From: Prionace glauca
Lineage: Eukaryota; Chordata; Chondrichthyes; Carcharhiniformes; Carcharhinidae
Assembly (NCBI GenBank): GCA_037974335.1
Contig: CM075729.1
Span: 110,645,437 to 110,709,436 of the forward strand
Reading direction: 5' to 3'
DNA length: 64,000 nucleotides
In this document: piece by piece, positions 9,770-19,842 of the stretch
Position numbering within the stretch: the first letter of the stretch is position 1
Layout: each line of letters begins with the position of its first letter
Translations under genes and position numbers: made by a program
The notes under the pieces: model-generated
Databases searched by the model: none
Told to the model about the DNA's origin: nothing
What the model saw: the letters and a program-made list of their open reading frames with translations, nothing else

Positions 9770-12700
9770 GGGCATCGGCACCAGTATTGGGGTAGGTGGG
9801 ACGTGTTCGGACAGGATGGGGTTGGTCTGAATCATGCTGGGACCAGAGTGCTGGCGAATCGAGTAAAGAGGACTGTAGACAAGGCTTTAAACTAATTAGG
9901 GGGGGGGGAGGGTGCGAGGGTAGGTGACGCTATGAGGTCTAAAGTTAAGGATAGGGTACAGGTAAGGGAAGAGGCAAAGGATGTCCCAATTGGTGGCGTT
10001 ACGGCAAGTAGGGTCCAGGTGAAGGCTGGGATGAAAACGCTTTATCTGAATGCACGAAGCATTCGGAATAAAGTGGATGAGCTGATGGCGCAGATCGACA
10101 CAAATGGATACGATCTGGTGGCCATTACAGAGACGTGGCTGCAAGGTGACAGGGACTGGGAGATGAATGTACAGGGTTATCAAGTGTTTAGGAATGATAG
10201 GCAGGAGGAAAGAGGGGGTGGCGTAGCTCTGCTGATTAAGGATAGTATCAAGGTGGTAGCAAGGGATGATATTGGAGCCAAGGAGCAGAAAGTGGAATCG
10301 TTGTGGGTGGAGATTAGGAACAGAAAAGGGAGGAAGACGCTAGTGGGTGTCGTCTATAGGCCCCCGAATAATGATCTGGAGGTGGGGCGGGCTGTTAATG
10401 CGCAAATAAGTGCAGCGTGCAGGAATGGGACGGCAGTAGTTATGGGAGATTTCAATCTGCATATTGATTGGTCGACCCATGTTGGACGAGGTGGGCTCGA
10501 GGAGGAGTTCTTGGAATGCTGCCGGGATAATTTCCTTGAACAGTGTGTGTTGGAGCCGACGAGGGAGCGAGCTATCTTGGATCTGGTGCTATGTAATGAG
10601 GCGGGTAGAATTAGGGACCTTGCGGTGAAGGATCCTCTTGGAGAGAGTGATCATTGTATGGTGGAGTTTCTGGTGCAGATGGAGGAGGAGAAAGTGGGTT
10701 CCCAGACACGTGTCCTTTGTTTGAATAGAGGGGAGTATGGTAGGATGAGAGAAGAATTGGCGAATGTGGACTGGGGGAACGCGTTGGAAGGTAGGTCTGC
10801 TGAGGAGCAGTGGAGGGTCTTTAAGGAGATCTTTCTTGGTGCTCAGCAGAAATTTATTCCGATGGTTAAAAAGGACAGTAGGAGGAGAGGTAATAAGCCG
10901 TGGATAACGAAGGAGGTGAAGGAAAGTGTTAAATTAAAAGCGGAGGAGTTTAGAGTAGCTAAGAGCAGTGGGCGAGAAGAGGATTGGGAAAGGTTTAAAT
11001 GTCAACAAAGATTGACAAAGAAATTGATAAAGGAGGGTAGGAGAAGCTATGAGGCTAGGCTAGCACTTAATATAAAAAAGGATAGCAAGAGTTTTTATAA
11101 ATATATAAAAAGGAAGAGGCTGGCTAGGGTAAACGTTGGTCCTTTAGAGGATGAGAAAGGGGAGCTAGTGGTAGGGGATAGGGATATGGCTAAGGTCTTG
11201 AATAACTTCTTTGTTTCTGTCTTCACGGAGGAGGACGTGAATAATTTGCCGGGTGTTAGCGATGGAAAGGTGGTAGGAATGGAGGGTCTTAATGACATTA
11301 CTGTTACTAGAGAGGCGGTGCTCGACAGACTGGAGGGGCTGATTGTGGACAAGTCCCCAGGACCGGATGGAATGCATCCGAGGGTTCTGAAAGAAATGGC
11401 GGAGGTGATAGTGGATGTCTTGGTGGTTATTTTCCAGACGTCGCTGGATTCCGGGGAAGTGCCGGAAGATTGGAAAACGGCTAATGTTACGCCGTTGTTT
11501 AAGAAGGGTGCCAGGCAAAAGGCGGGGAATTATAGGCCGGTTAGTTTAACGTCTGTGGTAGGTAAAATGTTAGAAACCGTCATTAAGGAGGAAATAGCGA
11601 GGCATCTTGAGGGGAATTGCTTGATAGGGCGGACGCAACACGGTTTCATTAAAGGGAAGTCGTGTCTGACAAATTTACTGGAGTTCTATGAGGATGTGTC
11701 TAGGGCAGTGGATGGAGGAGAGCCGGTGGATGTGGTCTTTCTGGATTTTCAGAAGGCGTTTGACAAGGTACCTCACAAGAGGTTATTGCAGAAGGTCAGG
11801 GGACATGGAGTTGGGGGTAGGGTGTTAGCGTGGATAGAGGATTGGTTGTCAAATAGGAGGCAAAGAGTGGGGGTCAATGGATGCTATTCGGATTGGCGGT
11901 TGGTGACTAGTGGGGTGCCCCAGGGGTCGGTGCTGGGGCCTCAGCTATTTACCATTTATATAGATGATCTGGAGGAGGAAACTGAGTGCAGGGTGTCGAA
12001 ATTTGCTGATGACACCAAGATTGGGGGAAAGGCAAATTGTGCGGAGGGTGTGGAGAGTCTGCAGAAGGATCTAGATCGGCTGGGCGAATGGGCCAGGAAA
12101 TGGCAAATGGAATTTAATGTTGGCAAGTGTGAGGTGGTCCACTTTGGTAGGAGGAATGGTAGGAAGGACTATTACTTACGGGGCGAAAAACTGCAGCAGG
12201 CGACGGTGCAGAGGGACCTCGGGGTCCTTGTGCATGAGTCGCAAAAACCCAGCTTGCAGGTGCAGCAGGTGGTCAGGAAGGCGAATGGGATGCTGGCCTT
12301 CATAGCGAGGGGGATTGAATATAAAAGTAGGGAGGTCTTGCTGCAGCTGTATAGGGCATTGGTGAGGCCGCAGCTGGAGTACTGTGTGCAGTTTTGGGCG
12401 CCGCACCTGCGCAAGGATGTTTTGGCCCTGGAGGGAGTGCAGAGGAGATTTACTCGGCTGATACCGGAGTTGAGGGGATTGAGCTATGAGGAGAGGCTGA
12501 ATAAACTAGGCTTGTACTCGTTAGAGTTTAGAAGAATGAGGGGAGATCTCATTGAGACGTATAAGATGATGAATGGGATGGATAGGATAGAGGTGGAGAG
12601 ACTGTTCCCGCTCAAAAAAGACAGTAGGACTAGGGGGCACAGCCTCAAGATAAAGGGGGGGGCGGTTTAGAACAGAGTTGAGGAGGAACTTCTTCACTCA

Positions 12701-12938
12701 AAGGGTGGTGAATCTCTGGAATTCTCTGCCCGTTGAAGTGGTGGAGGCTACCTCGCTAAATATTTTTAAGAAACGGGTTGATGGGTTTTTGATAAGAGAA
12801 GGGATTAAGGGTTATGGGGAGAGGGCGGGAAGGTGGAGCTGAGTCACGACAGATCAGCCATGATCTTATTGAATGGCGGGGCAGGCTCGAAGGGCCAGAT
12901 GGCCTACTCCTGCTCCTATTTCTTATGTTCTTATGTTC
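9770..12938 (+). mobile_element. young, nearly intact CR1 LINE
   Basis: The element starts inside the last ~40 codons of ORF1 (readable as a DGVGLNHAG-like esterase block ending at a stop near 9890). It then carries a complete-looking ORF2 and a 3' UTR ending in tandem TTATGTTC repeats. A 9-bp duplication, TTAATTATG, flanks it (9761-9769 and 12939-12947), and L2 sequence continues on both sides, so both insertion borders are clear. CR1 elements usually show no or short target duplications. The 5' truncation removes most of ORF1. Low divergence from the copies at 4299-4862 and 53896-54181 points to recent activity of this subfamily. Confidence 0.93.
9932..12670 (+). CDS. CR1 ORF2: endonuclease plus reverse transcriptase
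   Basis: The 912-residue frame is the replication protein of the CR1 LINE. Residues ~34-250 form an apurinic-type endonuclease (LNARSIRNKVDEL, AITETWL, GDFNLH near residue 172, ESDH near 239) that nicks target DNA. Residues ~440-760 form the reverse transcriptase, with SPGPDGMHPRVL near 473, NYRPVSLTS, FLDFQKAFDKVPH near 602, GVPQGSVLGP near 661 and the catalytic FADD near 691. The thumb region follows. The frame closes early, after HSLKIKG, at a run of eight Gs (12655-12662). The related copy at 53896 has seven Gs there and reads on as RFRTELRRNFF. One extra G, real or a homopolymer error, therefore removes about the last 60 residues. The start is the first ATG of the open frame; translation may instead begin at the ATG near 10031. 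Confidence 0.9.
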   Translation: MRSKVKDRVQVREEAKDVPIGGVTASRVQVKAGMKTLYLNARSIRNKVDELMAQIDTNGYDLVAITETWLQGDRDWEMNVQGYQVFRNDRQEERGGGVALLIKDSIKVVARDDIGAKEQKVESLWVEIRNRKGRKTLVGVVYRPPNNDLEVGRAVNAQISAACRNGTAVVMGDFNLHIDWSTHVGRGGLEEEFLECCRDNFLEQCVLEPTRERAILDLVLCNEAGRIRDLAVKDPLGESDHCMVEFLVQMEEEKVGSQTRVLCLNRGEYGRMREELANVDWGNALEGRSAEEQWRVFKEIFLGAQQKFIPMVKKDSRRRGNKPWITKEVKESVKLKAEEFRVAKSSGREEDWERFKCQQRLTKKLIKEGRRSYEARLALNIKKDSKSFYKYIKRKRLARVNVGPLEDEKGELVVGDRDMAKVLNNFFVSVFTEEDVNNLPGVSDGKVVGMEGLNDITVTREAVLDRLEGLIVDKSPGPDGMHPRVLKEMAEVIVDVLVVIFQTSLDSGEVPEDWKTANVTPLFKKGARQKAGNYRPVSLTSVVGKMLETVIKEEIARHLEGNCLIGRTQHGFIKGKSCLTNLLEFYEDVSRAVDGGEPVDVVFLDFQKAFDKVPHKRLLQKVRGHGVGGRVLAWIEDWLSNRRQRVGVNGCYSDWRLVTSGVPQGSVLGPQLFTIYIDDLEEETECRVSKFADDTKIGGKANCAEGVESLQKDLDRLGEWARKWQMEFNVGKCEVVHFGRRNGRKDYYLRGEKLQQATVQRDLGVLVHESQKPSLQVQQVVRKANGMLAFIARGIEYKSREVLLQLYRALVRPQLEYCVQFWAPHLRKDVLALEGVQRRFTRLIPELRGLSYEERLNKLGLYSLEFRRMRGDLIETYKMMNGMDRIEVERLFPLKKDSRTRGHSLKIKGGAV

Positions 12939-13430
12939 TTAATTATGCTGGCAGCGGGAAGTGTAGACGGTGTCAATGGGTGGGAGGCTGGTTTGAGTGA
13001 TGGATGGGGCTTCATTCGTGACTCTTTGTAGTTTCTTGTGGTCTTGGACTGAGCAAGTGCCATACCAAGCTGTGATACCACCAGAAAGAATGTTTTCTTT
13101 GGAGCATCTGTAAATGTTGGTGAAAGTTGTAGTAGACATACCGAATTTCTTTGGTCTTCTGAGAAAGTAGAGGTGTTGGTGGGCTTTCTTAACTATAGTG
13201 TCAGATTAGAGGGACCAGGACAGGTTGATGGTGATCTGGACACCTAAAAACTTGTAGCTCTCGACCATTTCAACTTTGTTTCCATTGATATAGACAGGAG
13301 CATGTCCCTCACTATGCTTTCTGAAGCTGTTGACTATCTCTTTCATTTTGTTGACATTGAGGGAGAGATTATTGTCGTTACATTGTTCACCAGATTCTCT
13401 GTCTTTTTCCTGTACTCCATCTCATGGGTA
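12939..13430 (-). mobile_element. L2-clade LINE, 5' half of the copy split by CR1
   Basis: The minus strand encodes L2 reverse transcriptase C-terminal sequence (in pieces: TFTNIYRCSKENILSGGITAWYG-type wording and LQRVTNEAPSITQTSLP). It matches the plus-strand copy at 20918-21720. Together with 9465-9769 it forms one L2 insertion. Confidence 0.85.
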
Positions 13431-13716
13431 AGTAATTTAAACAGGCTTACATTAACGAAGTTACTGTGTAAGTCCCCTAGTCGCCAGACTCCGGTGCCTG
13501 TTCGGGTACATTGAGGGAGAATTTAGCATGGCCAATGCACCTAGCCAGCATGTCTTTCAAACAGTTGGAGGAAACTGGAGCACTTGGAAGAAACCCGTAC
13601 AGCTACATGGAGAAACTGTAGACTCTGCACAGACCGTTACCCAAGCCGGGAGTTGAACCCAGGTCCCATGCGCTGTTAAGCAGCAGTGCTAACCACTGTG
13701 CCACTGTGCAGTCCTG
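13431..13716 (-). mobile_element. SINE with alternative 3' tail (type B)
   Basis: The head is the usual tRNA-like one (GCTAACCACTGTGCCACTG). The tail differs from most copies: it reads ACATTGAGGGAGAATTTAGC and AGTCCCCTAGTCGCCAGACT toward the left. The copy at 50410-50692 has the same tail type. Confidence 0.75.
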
Positions 13717-13819
13717 AGTGAAAACCTGAAACTTTCTCCCCTAAAGTTTGTGGGAGCAAATTTTAGAGTTTTTGAGACTGACATTAGTGATTTGTAGTTT
13801 GGTGGGGGCTTCAAGGGAC

Positions 13820-13935
13820 TTGGAGTAAATTTGGGAAAATGGTAATGAGATTCACATTATTTGCGATCACCTTTAATGGTGAAGCAGGCTCAATGGGCTG
13901 AATGGCCTCCCCCTGAGCCAATGGATTCTGCCTCA
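13820..13935 (+). mobile_element. CR1-type 3' tail fragment
   Basis: GGTGAAGCAGGCTCAATGGG, followed by CTGAATGGCCTCC, matches the end of CR1-like elements. Short and old. Confidence 0.5.
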
Positions 13936-14164
13936 TTTTCTCTCCGTCCCAATCTCTATATCAACCATGAAATTTATTCCAACCATTTTATAAACTGTTT
14001 GTGTTCAGCACCTGTCTGTGAGAGGTGTAAGGTCACACTGAATATGATTAATTCCTCAGAACAGTGAGGAGAATCTTTAATTATCAGACTTATTAACACA
14101 GTACTGACCTCTCCAGATTGGAGCTGTGCCAACACACTTAGTCTCGTAAACAATAGAAGCCTTC

Positions 14165-14467
14165 AAAGTCTGACAGTGAAAAAAGGGGCCATTTGGCCCA
14201 TCGAGTCTTTAACCGACCACAATCCCATCTCGACCCCACATATTTACCCTGCCCGTCCCCTGATACACAGGTCAATTTATAATGACCAATCAACCTAACC
14301 TGCACATTTTTTGGACTGTGGGAGGAAACCAGAGCACCCGGAGGAAACCCACACAGACACGGGGAGAATGTGCAATCTCTGCACCGACAGTGACCCATGG
14401 CTGGAATTGAACCCAGGTCCCTGGCACTGTGAGGCAGCAGTGTTAACCAATGTTCCACCCTGCCGCC
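14165..14467 (-). mobile_element. tRNA-headed SINE
   Basis: Minus-strand copy with decayed tail GGGGCCATTTGGCCCATCGA, body GGACTGTGGGAGGAAACCAG and head AGTGTTAACCAATGTTCCAC. Confidence 0.75.
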
Positions 14468-14468
14468 C

Positions 14469-14590
14469 AACAATGGTCTCATGGGTCATCATTAGGCTAT
14501 TAATTCCAGATTTTTTTTAAAATCTGCCCCAGTGGGATTTGAACCCAGTTCCCAGAGCATTACCAGTCCAGTGACAATGCCTCTTTGCTT
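14469..14590 (-). mobile_element. SINE-2 fragment
   Basis: AACAATGGTCTCATGGGTCA and GATTTGAACCCAGTTCCCAG match the SINE-2 copy at 5263-5530. Only the head-proximal half is present, directly beside the preceding SINE. Confidence 0.55.
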
Positions 14591-14637
14591 AAACTATTTG
14601 GTGTGAAGGACAGAAACCAGAGTAATACAGAAGAGCC

Positions 14638-15012
14638 AGGTGATTTGGGATGAGTTAATGTGTGAATGTTTAACATAAGAAATGATATGTTTATCCCTAA
14701 CTGTGTTTGCAGTATTCATTTATCTGGGTGATTTGGGATCAGTCAATGTGTGAGCGAATGTTTCACATAATGAATCATGCTGTTTATTCATAACTGGCTT
14801 TACAGTTTTCAATGAACTGGGTGATCTGGGATCAGCCGTTCTGTGTGAATGTTTAAGATGCTGAATGATGTTGTTTGTTAATAACCGTTTCCAATTATCA
14901 TCAAACTGGGTATCTTGCAGTGAGTTAATGTGTGAGAGAATGTTCAACTTAATGAATATATTTATCAATAACTGGGTTTCCTGCTTTCATTCATCTAAGT
15001 GCTTCAGGATAA
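14638..15012 (+). repeat. degenerate ~90-bp tandem repeat, about 4 units
   Basis: Units start near 14638, 14726, 14819 and 14908 (spacing 88-93 bp). Each opens with a GGGTGATTTGGGATCAGT-like phrase, then GTTAATGTGTGA, a TTTAACATAATGAAT-like segment, and TAACTGTGTTT with CATTCATCT at the end. The units are diverged from each other, so the array is old. Confidence 0.75.
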
Positions 15013-15018
15013 GTTTCT

Positions 15019-15327
15019 AGAACTCCTACAGTGCAGAAGGAGACCATTCGGCCCATTGCACCTGCACTGACTACAAGCTCACCCAAGCCCTATCCCTGTA
15101 ACCCCACATATTTACACTGCTGATTCGCCTGACACTAGGGTTAACTGAGCAAGGCCAATCAACCTAACCCGTGCATCTTTGGACTGTGGGTGGAAAGTGG
15201 AGTACCAGGAAGAAAGACATGGGAAGAAAGTACAAACTCCACACAGACAGGGACCCGAGGTCAGAATCAAACCCAGGTCCCTGGCACTGTGAAGCAGCAG
15301 TGCTAACCACTCTGCCACTGAGCTGTG
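15019..15327 (-). mobile_element. tRNA-headed SINE
   Basis: Minus-strand copy from tail CTCCTACAGTGCAGAAGGAG to head GCTAACCACTCTGCCACTGA. The body is well preserved. Confidence 0.78.
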
Positions 15328-15724
15328 GTTCCATTTGTGCCACTTGCTCCCAGAACAATGGCAATGAGGGAAGGGGAGAAAGAGATGGAGGAGAGCTGAG
15401 GAGTGAGAGAACAGGGAAAGAAAGGTGCGCTGCAACATTTGTGAATTGCTCATTGAGCAGGCCAGGCGAGTGAGGGAAGTGGAATAAAATATCTTCTTGA
15501 CATCTGTGTGTTGCTGGTTACAAAGCTCAACAGTAACAGTCACCAGGGAACTGCTGTCAGAGAGAGATTGGAAACACTGATGACATTATATTGATGTTCC
15601 TGTCGCTGGGCAGGAGATGAAGGAAGGGAAATGTTCTTAATGTTCTGTTCAATCTTCTTTAGTACACAGCCCACTAATTACTGGGAGAGTCGCGACCCCA
15701 ATCTGACAGGATTTAAAAAACCAG
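15328..15724. other. unassigned sequence
   Basis: Purine-rich at 15360-15425. No gene or clear repeat is seen. Confidence 0.35.
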
Positions 15725-16470
15725 AATGCAGGATTTGACATCCTGTCGATGCCCTTCCAACTTTGAATCGTTGGAGCAATGCAGATGGTGTCATCAATCC
15801 CACGACAACTCTCACCAGATTTTACAGACGCATCACAAAAAGCATCCTATCCAGATGCATCACAGCTGGGTGCGGCTCCCTCTCTAACCAAGACCGCAAG
15901 GAATTACAGAGAGTTGTGAACAGAGTCCAGTCCACCGCGCAAACCATTGACTCTGTCTACACTTCCCGCACAGTGAGAAGTCTCACAACATCAGGTTAAG
16001 GTTTATTTGGTAGCACAAGCCACAAGCTTTCGGGGCGCTCTGAAAGCTTGTGGCTTGTGCTGCCAAATAAACCTGTTTGACTTTAACCTGGTGTTGTGAG
16101 ACTTCTTACAGTCCAACGCCGGCATCTCCACTTCCCGCTGCCATGGAAAGATAACCAGCATAAGCAAAACCCCACGCACCGCCTTCTTCCTTCGGGGAAA
16201 AGATACAAAAGTCTGATAACACGTAGCAACCGACTCAAAAATGCTTCTCTGCTGCCATCAAACTTTGAATGGTCCTATCATATATTAAGCTGAGCTTTCT
16301 CTCCATCCTACCTGTAGTTGTAAAACTATATTCTTCACCCACTTCTTTTCCTTCTCCCCTATGTAGTCTTTGGATGGTATGTTTTGTATATATAGCATGC
16401 AAGAGACAATACTTTTCAATGTAATTCCAATGCATCTGACAATAATAAATCAAATTAAATCAAGTCCCAT
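15725..16470 (+). mobile_element. L2-clade LINE 3' end, split by a foldback element
   Basis: 15725-15969 encodes the L2 reverse transcriptase end (LTRFYRRITKSILSRCITA, then LQRVVNRVQSTAQTIDSVYT). 16129-16470 gives the last ORF part (SGKRYKSLITRSNRLKNAS) and the 3' UTR, ending in AATAATAAATCAAATTAAATC. The foldback element at 15970-16128 interrupts it with a target duplication. Confidence 0.85.
15970..16128. mobile_element. foldback (hairpin) element
   Basis: Two long inverted arms face each other. The left arm reads GAAGTCTCACAACATCAGGT and GTTTATTTGGTAGCACAAGC; the right arm is its complement and ends TGTGAGACTTCTTACAGTCC. The 10-bp duplication CACTTCCCGC flanks it (15960-15969 and 16129-16138), and L2 sequence continues on both sides. 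There is no coding capacity. The arms match the inverted ends of the PLE at 25861-27442. Confidence 0.88.
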
Positions 16471-16586
16471 GAATGAATATTAAAAAAAAAATACACAGTG
16501 CTGTTAGGGAGAGAACTCTTAAATCAGCCTGGTGGAGCCCTGAAGTGGCCAAATTATTCAGCGCTTAAGTCTCCTGTGAGACCATG

Positions 16587-16940
16587 AGGGCAGTACAGTG
16601 GAGCAGCGGTTAACACTGCTGTCTCACAGCATCAGGGACCTGGGTTCGATTCCAGCCTCGGATGACTGCCTGTGCGGAGTTTGCACATTCTCTATGTGGG
16701 TTTTCACCGGGTGCTCCGGTTTCCTCCCAAGCTCCAATGATGTGCCGTTTCGGTGGATTGGCCATGCCAAATTGGCCCTTAGTGTCCCAAGATGTGGAGA
16801 TGAGGGAGGCGAGTGGGATAAATGTGTGAGGTTAGGGGAACAAGGCAGCGGGGACGGCCTGGATAAGATGCTCTGTTGGAGAGTTGGTGCAGACTCGATG
16901 GGCTGAATGGCTTCCTTCTGCACTGGAGGTATTCTATGAT
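16587..16940 (+). mobile_element. tRNA-headed SINE
   Basis: Plus-strand copy. Box B is intact (GGTTCGATTCC near 16642), the body has GGATTGGCCATGCCAAATTG, and the tail reads CTTCCTTCTGCACTGGAGGT then ATTCTATGA. Confidence 0.82.
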
Positions 16941-17029
16941 AATATGCTGGCTGGTGGAAGATGGACTAAATTGGGCAGGCCATAATTTGATCAAAAGGGT
17001 AGGAATTAAGGGTGAGCCCCCTTGCGGGA

Positions 17030-17135
17030 TCTTGCTGTGCACAAATTGCCTGCCGAGCTTCCACATCGGAAAAGTGACCATTCATCAAAAATGTTTCTAT
17101 TGAGAAACTCCGGGATGTCCTGAGGTGATGAAATG
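17030..17135 (+). repeat. dispersed repeat R1, 3' part
   Basis: CTTGCTGTGCACAAATTGCC and GGGATGTCCTGAGGTGATGA are in the order expected for the end of R1. The second block matches the complement of 590-620. Confidence 0.45.
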
Positions 17136-17267
17136 AAGTGTAGGTCTGTCTTCCTCTTCTGTTGACCATTACAATGATCGATCTCCATCAATAGTTCTCT
17201 AACAGCCCAGACAGGAGGTAAGAATAATCCTGGTTCTGGGAAGCATTGGCTCAATCTTTTTCTTTAT

Positions 17268-17440
17268 TTGGCTGTGGGCATCGCTGGTTAGTCAGCATTT
17301 GTTGCTCATCCCTAGTTATCCTTGAAATGAATGGCTTGCTAGACCATTTCAGAGTGTAGTTAAGAGTCAACCACCTCGCTGTTGTTCCGGAATCACATGT
17401 CGGCCAGACCTGGTAAGGACTGATCAGTTCCCCCCCAAAA
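17268..17440 (-). mobile_element. SINE-2 fragment (tail side)
   Basis: GGCTGTGGGCATCGCTGGTT, GAATCACATGTCGGCCAGAC and CTGGTAAGGAC match 59750-59860 of the SINE-2 copy at 59730-60056. The head half is absent. Confidence 0.55.
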
Positions 17441-17544
17441 TACTCCACTCTTCACATGTCCTGTCTCCAATGACTCAGACGGTGGAGCCTAAAATGTTAT
17501 CCTCTGGGAGAAATCGCTCTAATTTATAGTTCAACGAACCAATG

Positions 17545-17739
17545 TCAAGCAGCACCAAAGATGTGCAGGTTTGGTGGATTGGCCATGCTAAATTGCGCCT
17601 TAGTGCCGGGGTGGCGGGATTGGGAGGGGTAATTCCGGAGTAAATGGATGGGATTGTGGGGATAGGGCTTGTTGTCGGTGCAGGTTTGATGGGCCAAGTG
17701 TCCTCCTTCTGCACTGTAGGGGTCATATGATTCTATGAT
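17545..17739 (+). mobile_element. SINE, 5' truncated
   Basis: It begins within the body (CCAAAGATGTGCAGGTTTGG) and ends TCCTTCTGCACTGTAGGGGT then GATTCTATGA. The tRNA-like head is missing. Confidence 0.72.
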
Positions 17740-18010
17740 TAGCTCCTGCAATCTCCTGAGGGAGCCTGTTCCATACACTGACCACTCTCTCAGTGATATT
17801 CTTCTCTCCCCAGGTTAGATTTGAAATGTCTCCCTTCAACTGCAGGCCGTGTCCTCTGGTCCCTCTGCTCTGGACAAGGTCAGACAGCTGGACATTGCCG
17901 ACATCATCCAATCCCTTGGAAGTGTTCAGAACAGCTGGCGTGAAAGTCGCAAACTGCCTCGAGCTTCGAAGACAAACAGGGTCGAGAATGTTCAGTGTGA
18001 ACAACGCTGT
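17740..18010 (-). mobile_element. old CR1 fragment (end of ORF2)
   Basis: The minus strand reads SRGTRGHGLQLKGDISNLTW and VVSVWNRLPQEIAGA, aligning with the C-terminus of CR1 ORF2 (compare TRGHSLKIKG and VVNLWNSLP in the young copies). Diverged. Confidence 0.65.
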
Positions 18011-18504
18011 GATCAGATCCCATCATATCAAAGGATAAAACAAGCAAAGTGCCGTCGGAGCAGGAGGAAAATGAATGGGGTGAGAAAGTCTGGAGCAGTG
18101 ACAGAGACATTTGGAAATGTTCATTCAGTCCTCAGGACTGGATTAGTAGCAAAAGCCCACACTCTGTAAATGACCAAACAATCAGTCCAGGGTAAGAAAA
18201 GTGAAATGATTGGGAACTCGGGTGGAAACAATTCTAACGTTTATTAAATTTTAAAAAGGAGACATCAGGATTAGAGATAAATAATGAATAAACTCTGTGT
18301 CGAATGCTGTTTGACCTTCAGATCAGCACGGCAATGTCTGAGAACTTCTCTAAAATCCTTTCATTGAAGCCTCCAATTGTGTTTCTGTAACCATCAATTT
18401 CAGACACAGCTCAAGATTCGGATCCTGCAATCAGGACAGAGGGAAACCTGGACAGATGGTTAACATGTACAGAGAAGAAAAGCAAAAATCATATTTCTGT
18501 AGAG
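18011..18504. other. unassigned sequence
   Basis: No gene, repeat or RNA is recognised. Confidence 0.35.
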
Positions 18505-18816
18505 GGTAGCAAGGTGGTTCGTGCTGCTGCCTCATTGCGTTCCATTCCAGCCTCAGGTCACTGTCTGTCTGGAGTTTGCGCCTTCTCCCTGTATCTACAT
18601 GGGTTTCCTTCAGGTGCTCCAATTTCCTCCCACAGTCCAAAGATGTGCGGGTTAGATTGATTGGCCATACCCTTAGAGTCCCTGATGTGTAGGTTAGAGA
18701 GATTAGCGGGGTACATATGTGTAATTATGGGGATAGAGCCTGGGGTGGGATTCTGGTCGGTACAGACTCGTTGGGCTGAATGGCCTCCTTCTGCACTGTA
18801 GGGATTCTATAATTTT
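18505..18816 (+). mobile_element. tRNA-headed SINE with decayed head
   Basis: The head is damaged (GGTAGCAAGGTGGTTCGTGC) while the body and tail (TCCTTCTGCACTGTAGGGAT, TCTATAA) are clear. Confidence 0.75.
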
Positions 18817-18915
18817 ATGATCATCGCACCAACAGAATGTGGCCTGATCACAAATCCCTGAACCCCCTTTTTATGTTCAGAGACAGGAATCTTAAACTGT
18901 TTGGGGAATCAGTGA

Positions 18916-19140
18916 CAATTCTCCCCGTGTCTACTTAATTCCCTCCGGATGCTCCGGTTTCCTCCCACAGTCCAAAGATGTGTGAGTTAGGATGATTGGC
19001 CATGCTAAATTGACCCTTAGTGTTAGGGGGATTAGTAAGGTAAATGAGGGTTCGGGTAGTAGGGCCTGGGATCGTGGTCAGTACAGTCTCAATGGGCCAA
19101 ATGGTCTCCTGTTGTACTGTAGGGATTCTACCCTATGATT
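18916..19140 (+). mobile_element. SINE, 5' truncated
   Basis: It starts at CTCCCCGTGTCTACTT in the body and ends CTGTTGTACTGTAGGGATTC. Confidence 0.72.
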
Positions 19141-19227
19141 CCATATGGCCTTTTATAAGCACAGCACATTTCATAGTGATTCAGCACTGATGAAAGAGAT
19201 TTTTTAAAGTCAAGGCGGTGATTTTGG

Positions 19228-19386
19228 ATGTATGGGTTAGGTGGATTGGCCATGCTAAATTGCCCCTTAGTATCAGGGGGACTAGAGTAAATGTGTGGGG
19301 TAATGGGGATAGGGTCTGGTGGGATTGTGTTCAGTGCAGAGTCAATGGGCCGAATGACCTCCTTCTGCACTGTATGATTCTATGAC
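19228..19386 (+). mobile_element. SINE, 5' truncated
   Basis: It starts near GTATGGGTTAGGTGGATTGG and ends ACCTCCTTCTGCACTGTATG then ATTCTATGAC. It is the third SINE piece in a row in the same orientation. Confidence 0.72.
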
Positions 19387-19842
19387 TTGATTCTACTCTA
19401 TGCAGTTGCCGCCCTTGCAGTGTTGGTCTTGGTGACACTCAATGCCAGCACTATCCCCTATGCCTGAAGGCTGTGGGACTCCTCCAAGTGGCCTTGTAAT
19501 TACCAGAAGGTTCCTGACAACCATTCCTGCTGTTCCCGGTTCTGCCTCTGCACTTCCAGCTGCTTTAGGAAAACCTTTCCCAACTGACCGACGCCTGGCT
19601 GGGAGGGGGTCAGCCATTTCCTGGGAAACAGAAGACTTCCTCCTACGTGATCCCCAATCCCTTGGACATTCCATCTGATGTGCTTCAGCAGCTGCGTGGT
19701 GCTCACCAGACCGTGACCCTGAAGCCTGTCGGCTAATTCCGCCCACTGAGGCATGTGTCTTTGTTCAGAGTTTTCCACTGAGTTACTGCCAGGGGTTGGG
19801 GGAAAATGGGGGGATGGGGGGGTGGTGGATGGGGGGGTGTGG
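19387..19842. other. unassigned sequence with a G-rich end
   Basis: No gene is recognised. 19791-19842 is strongly G-rich, with at least four runs of five or more Gs, and directly precedes an L2 fragment. Confidence 0.4.

Noticed and set aside
15970-16128. Hairpin as a miRNA precursor or transcription terminator
   Set aside because: The arms are shared by several dispersed copies with target duplications, so a mobile foldback element explains them better.
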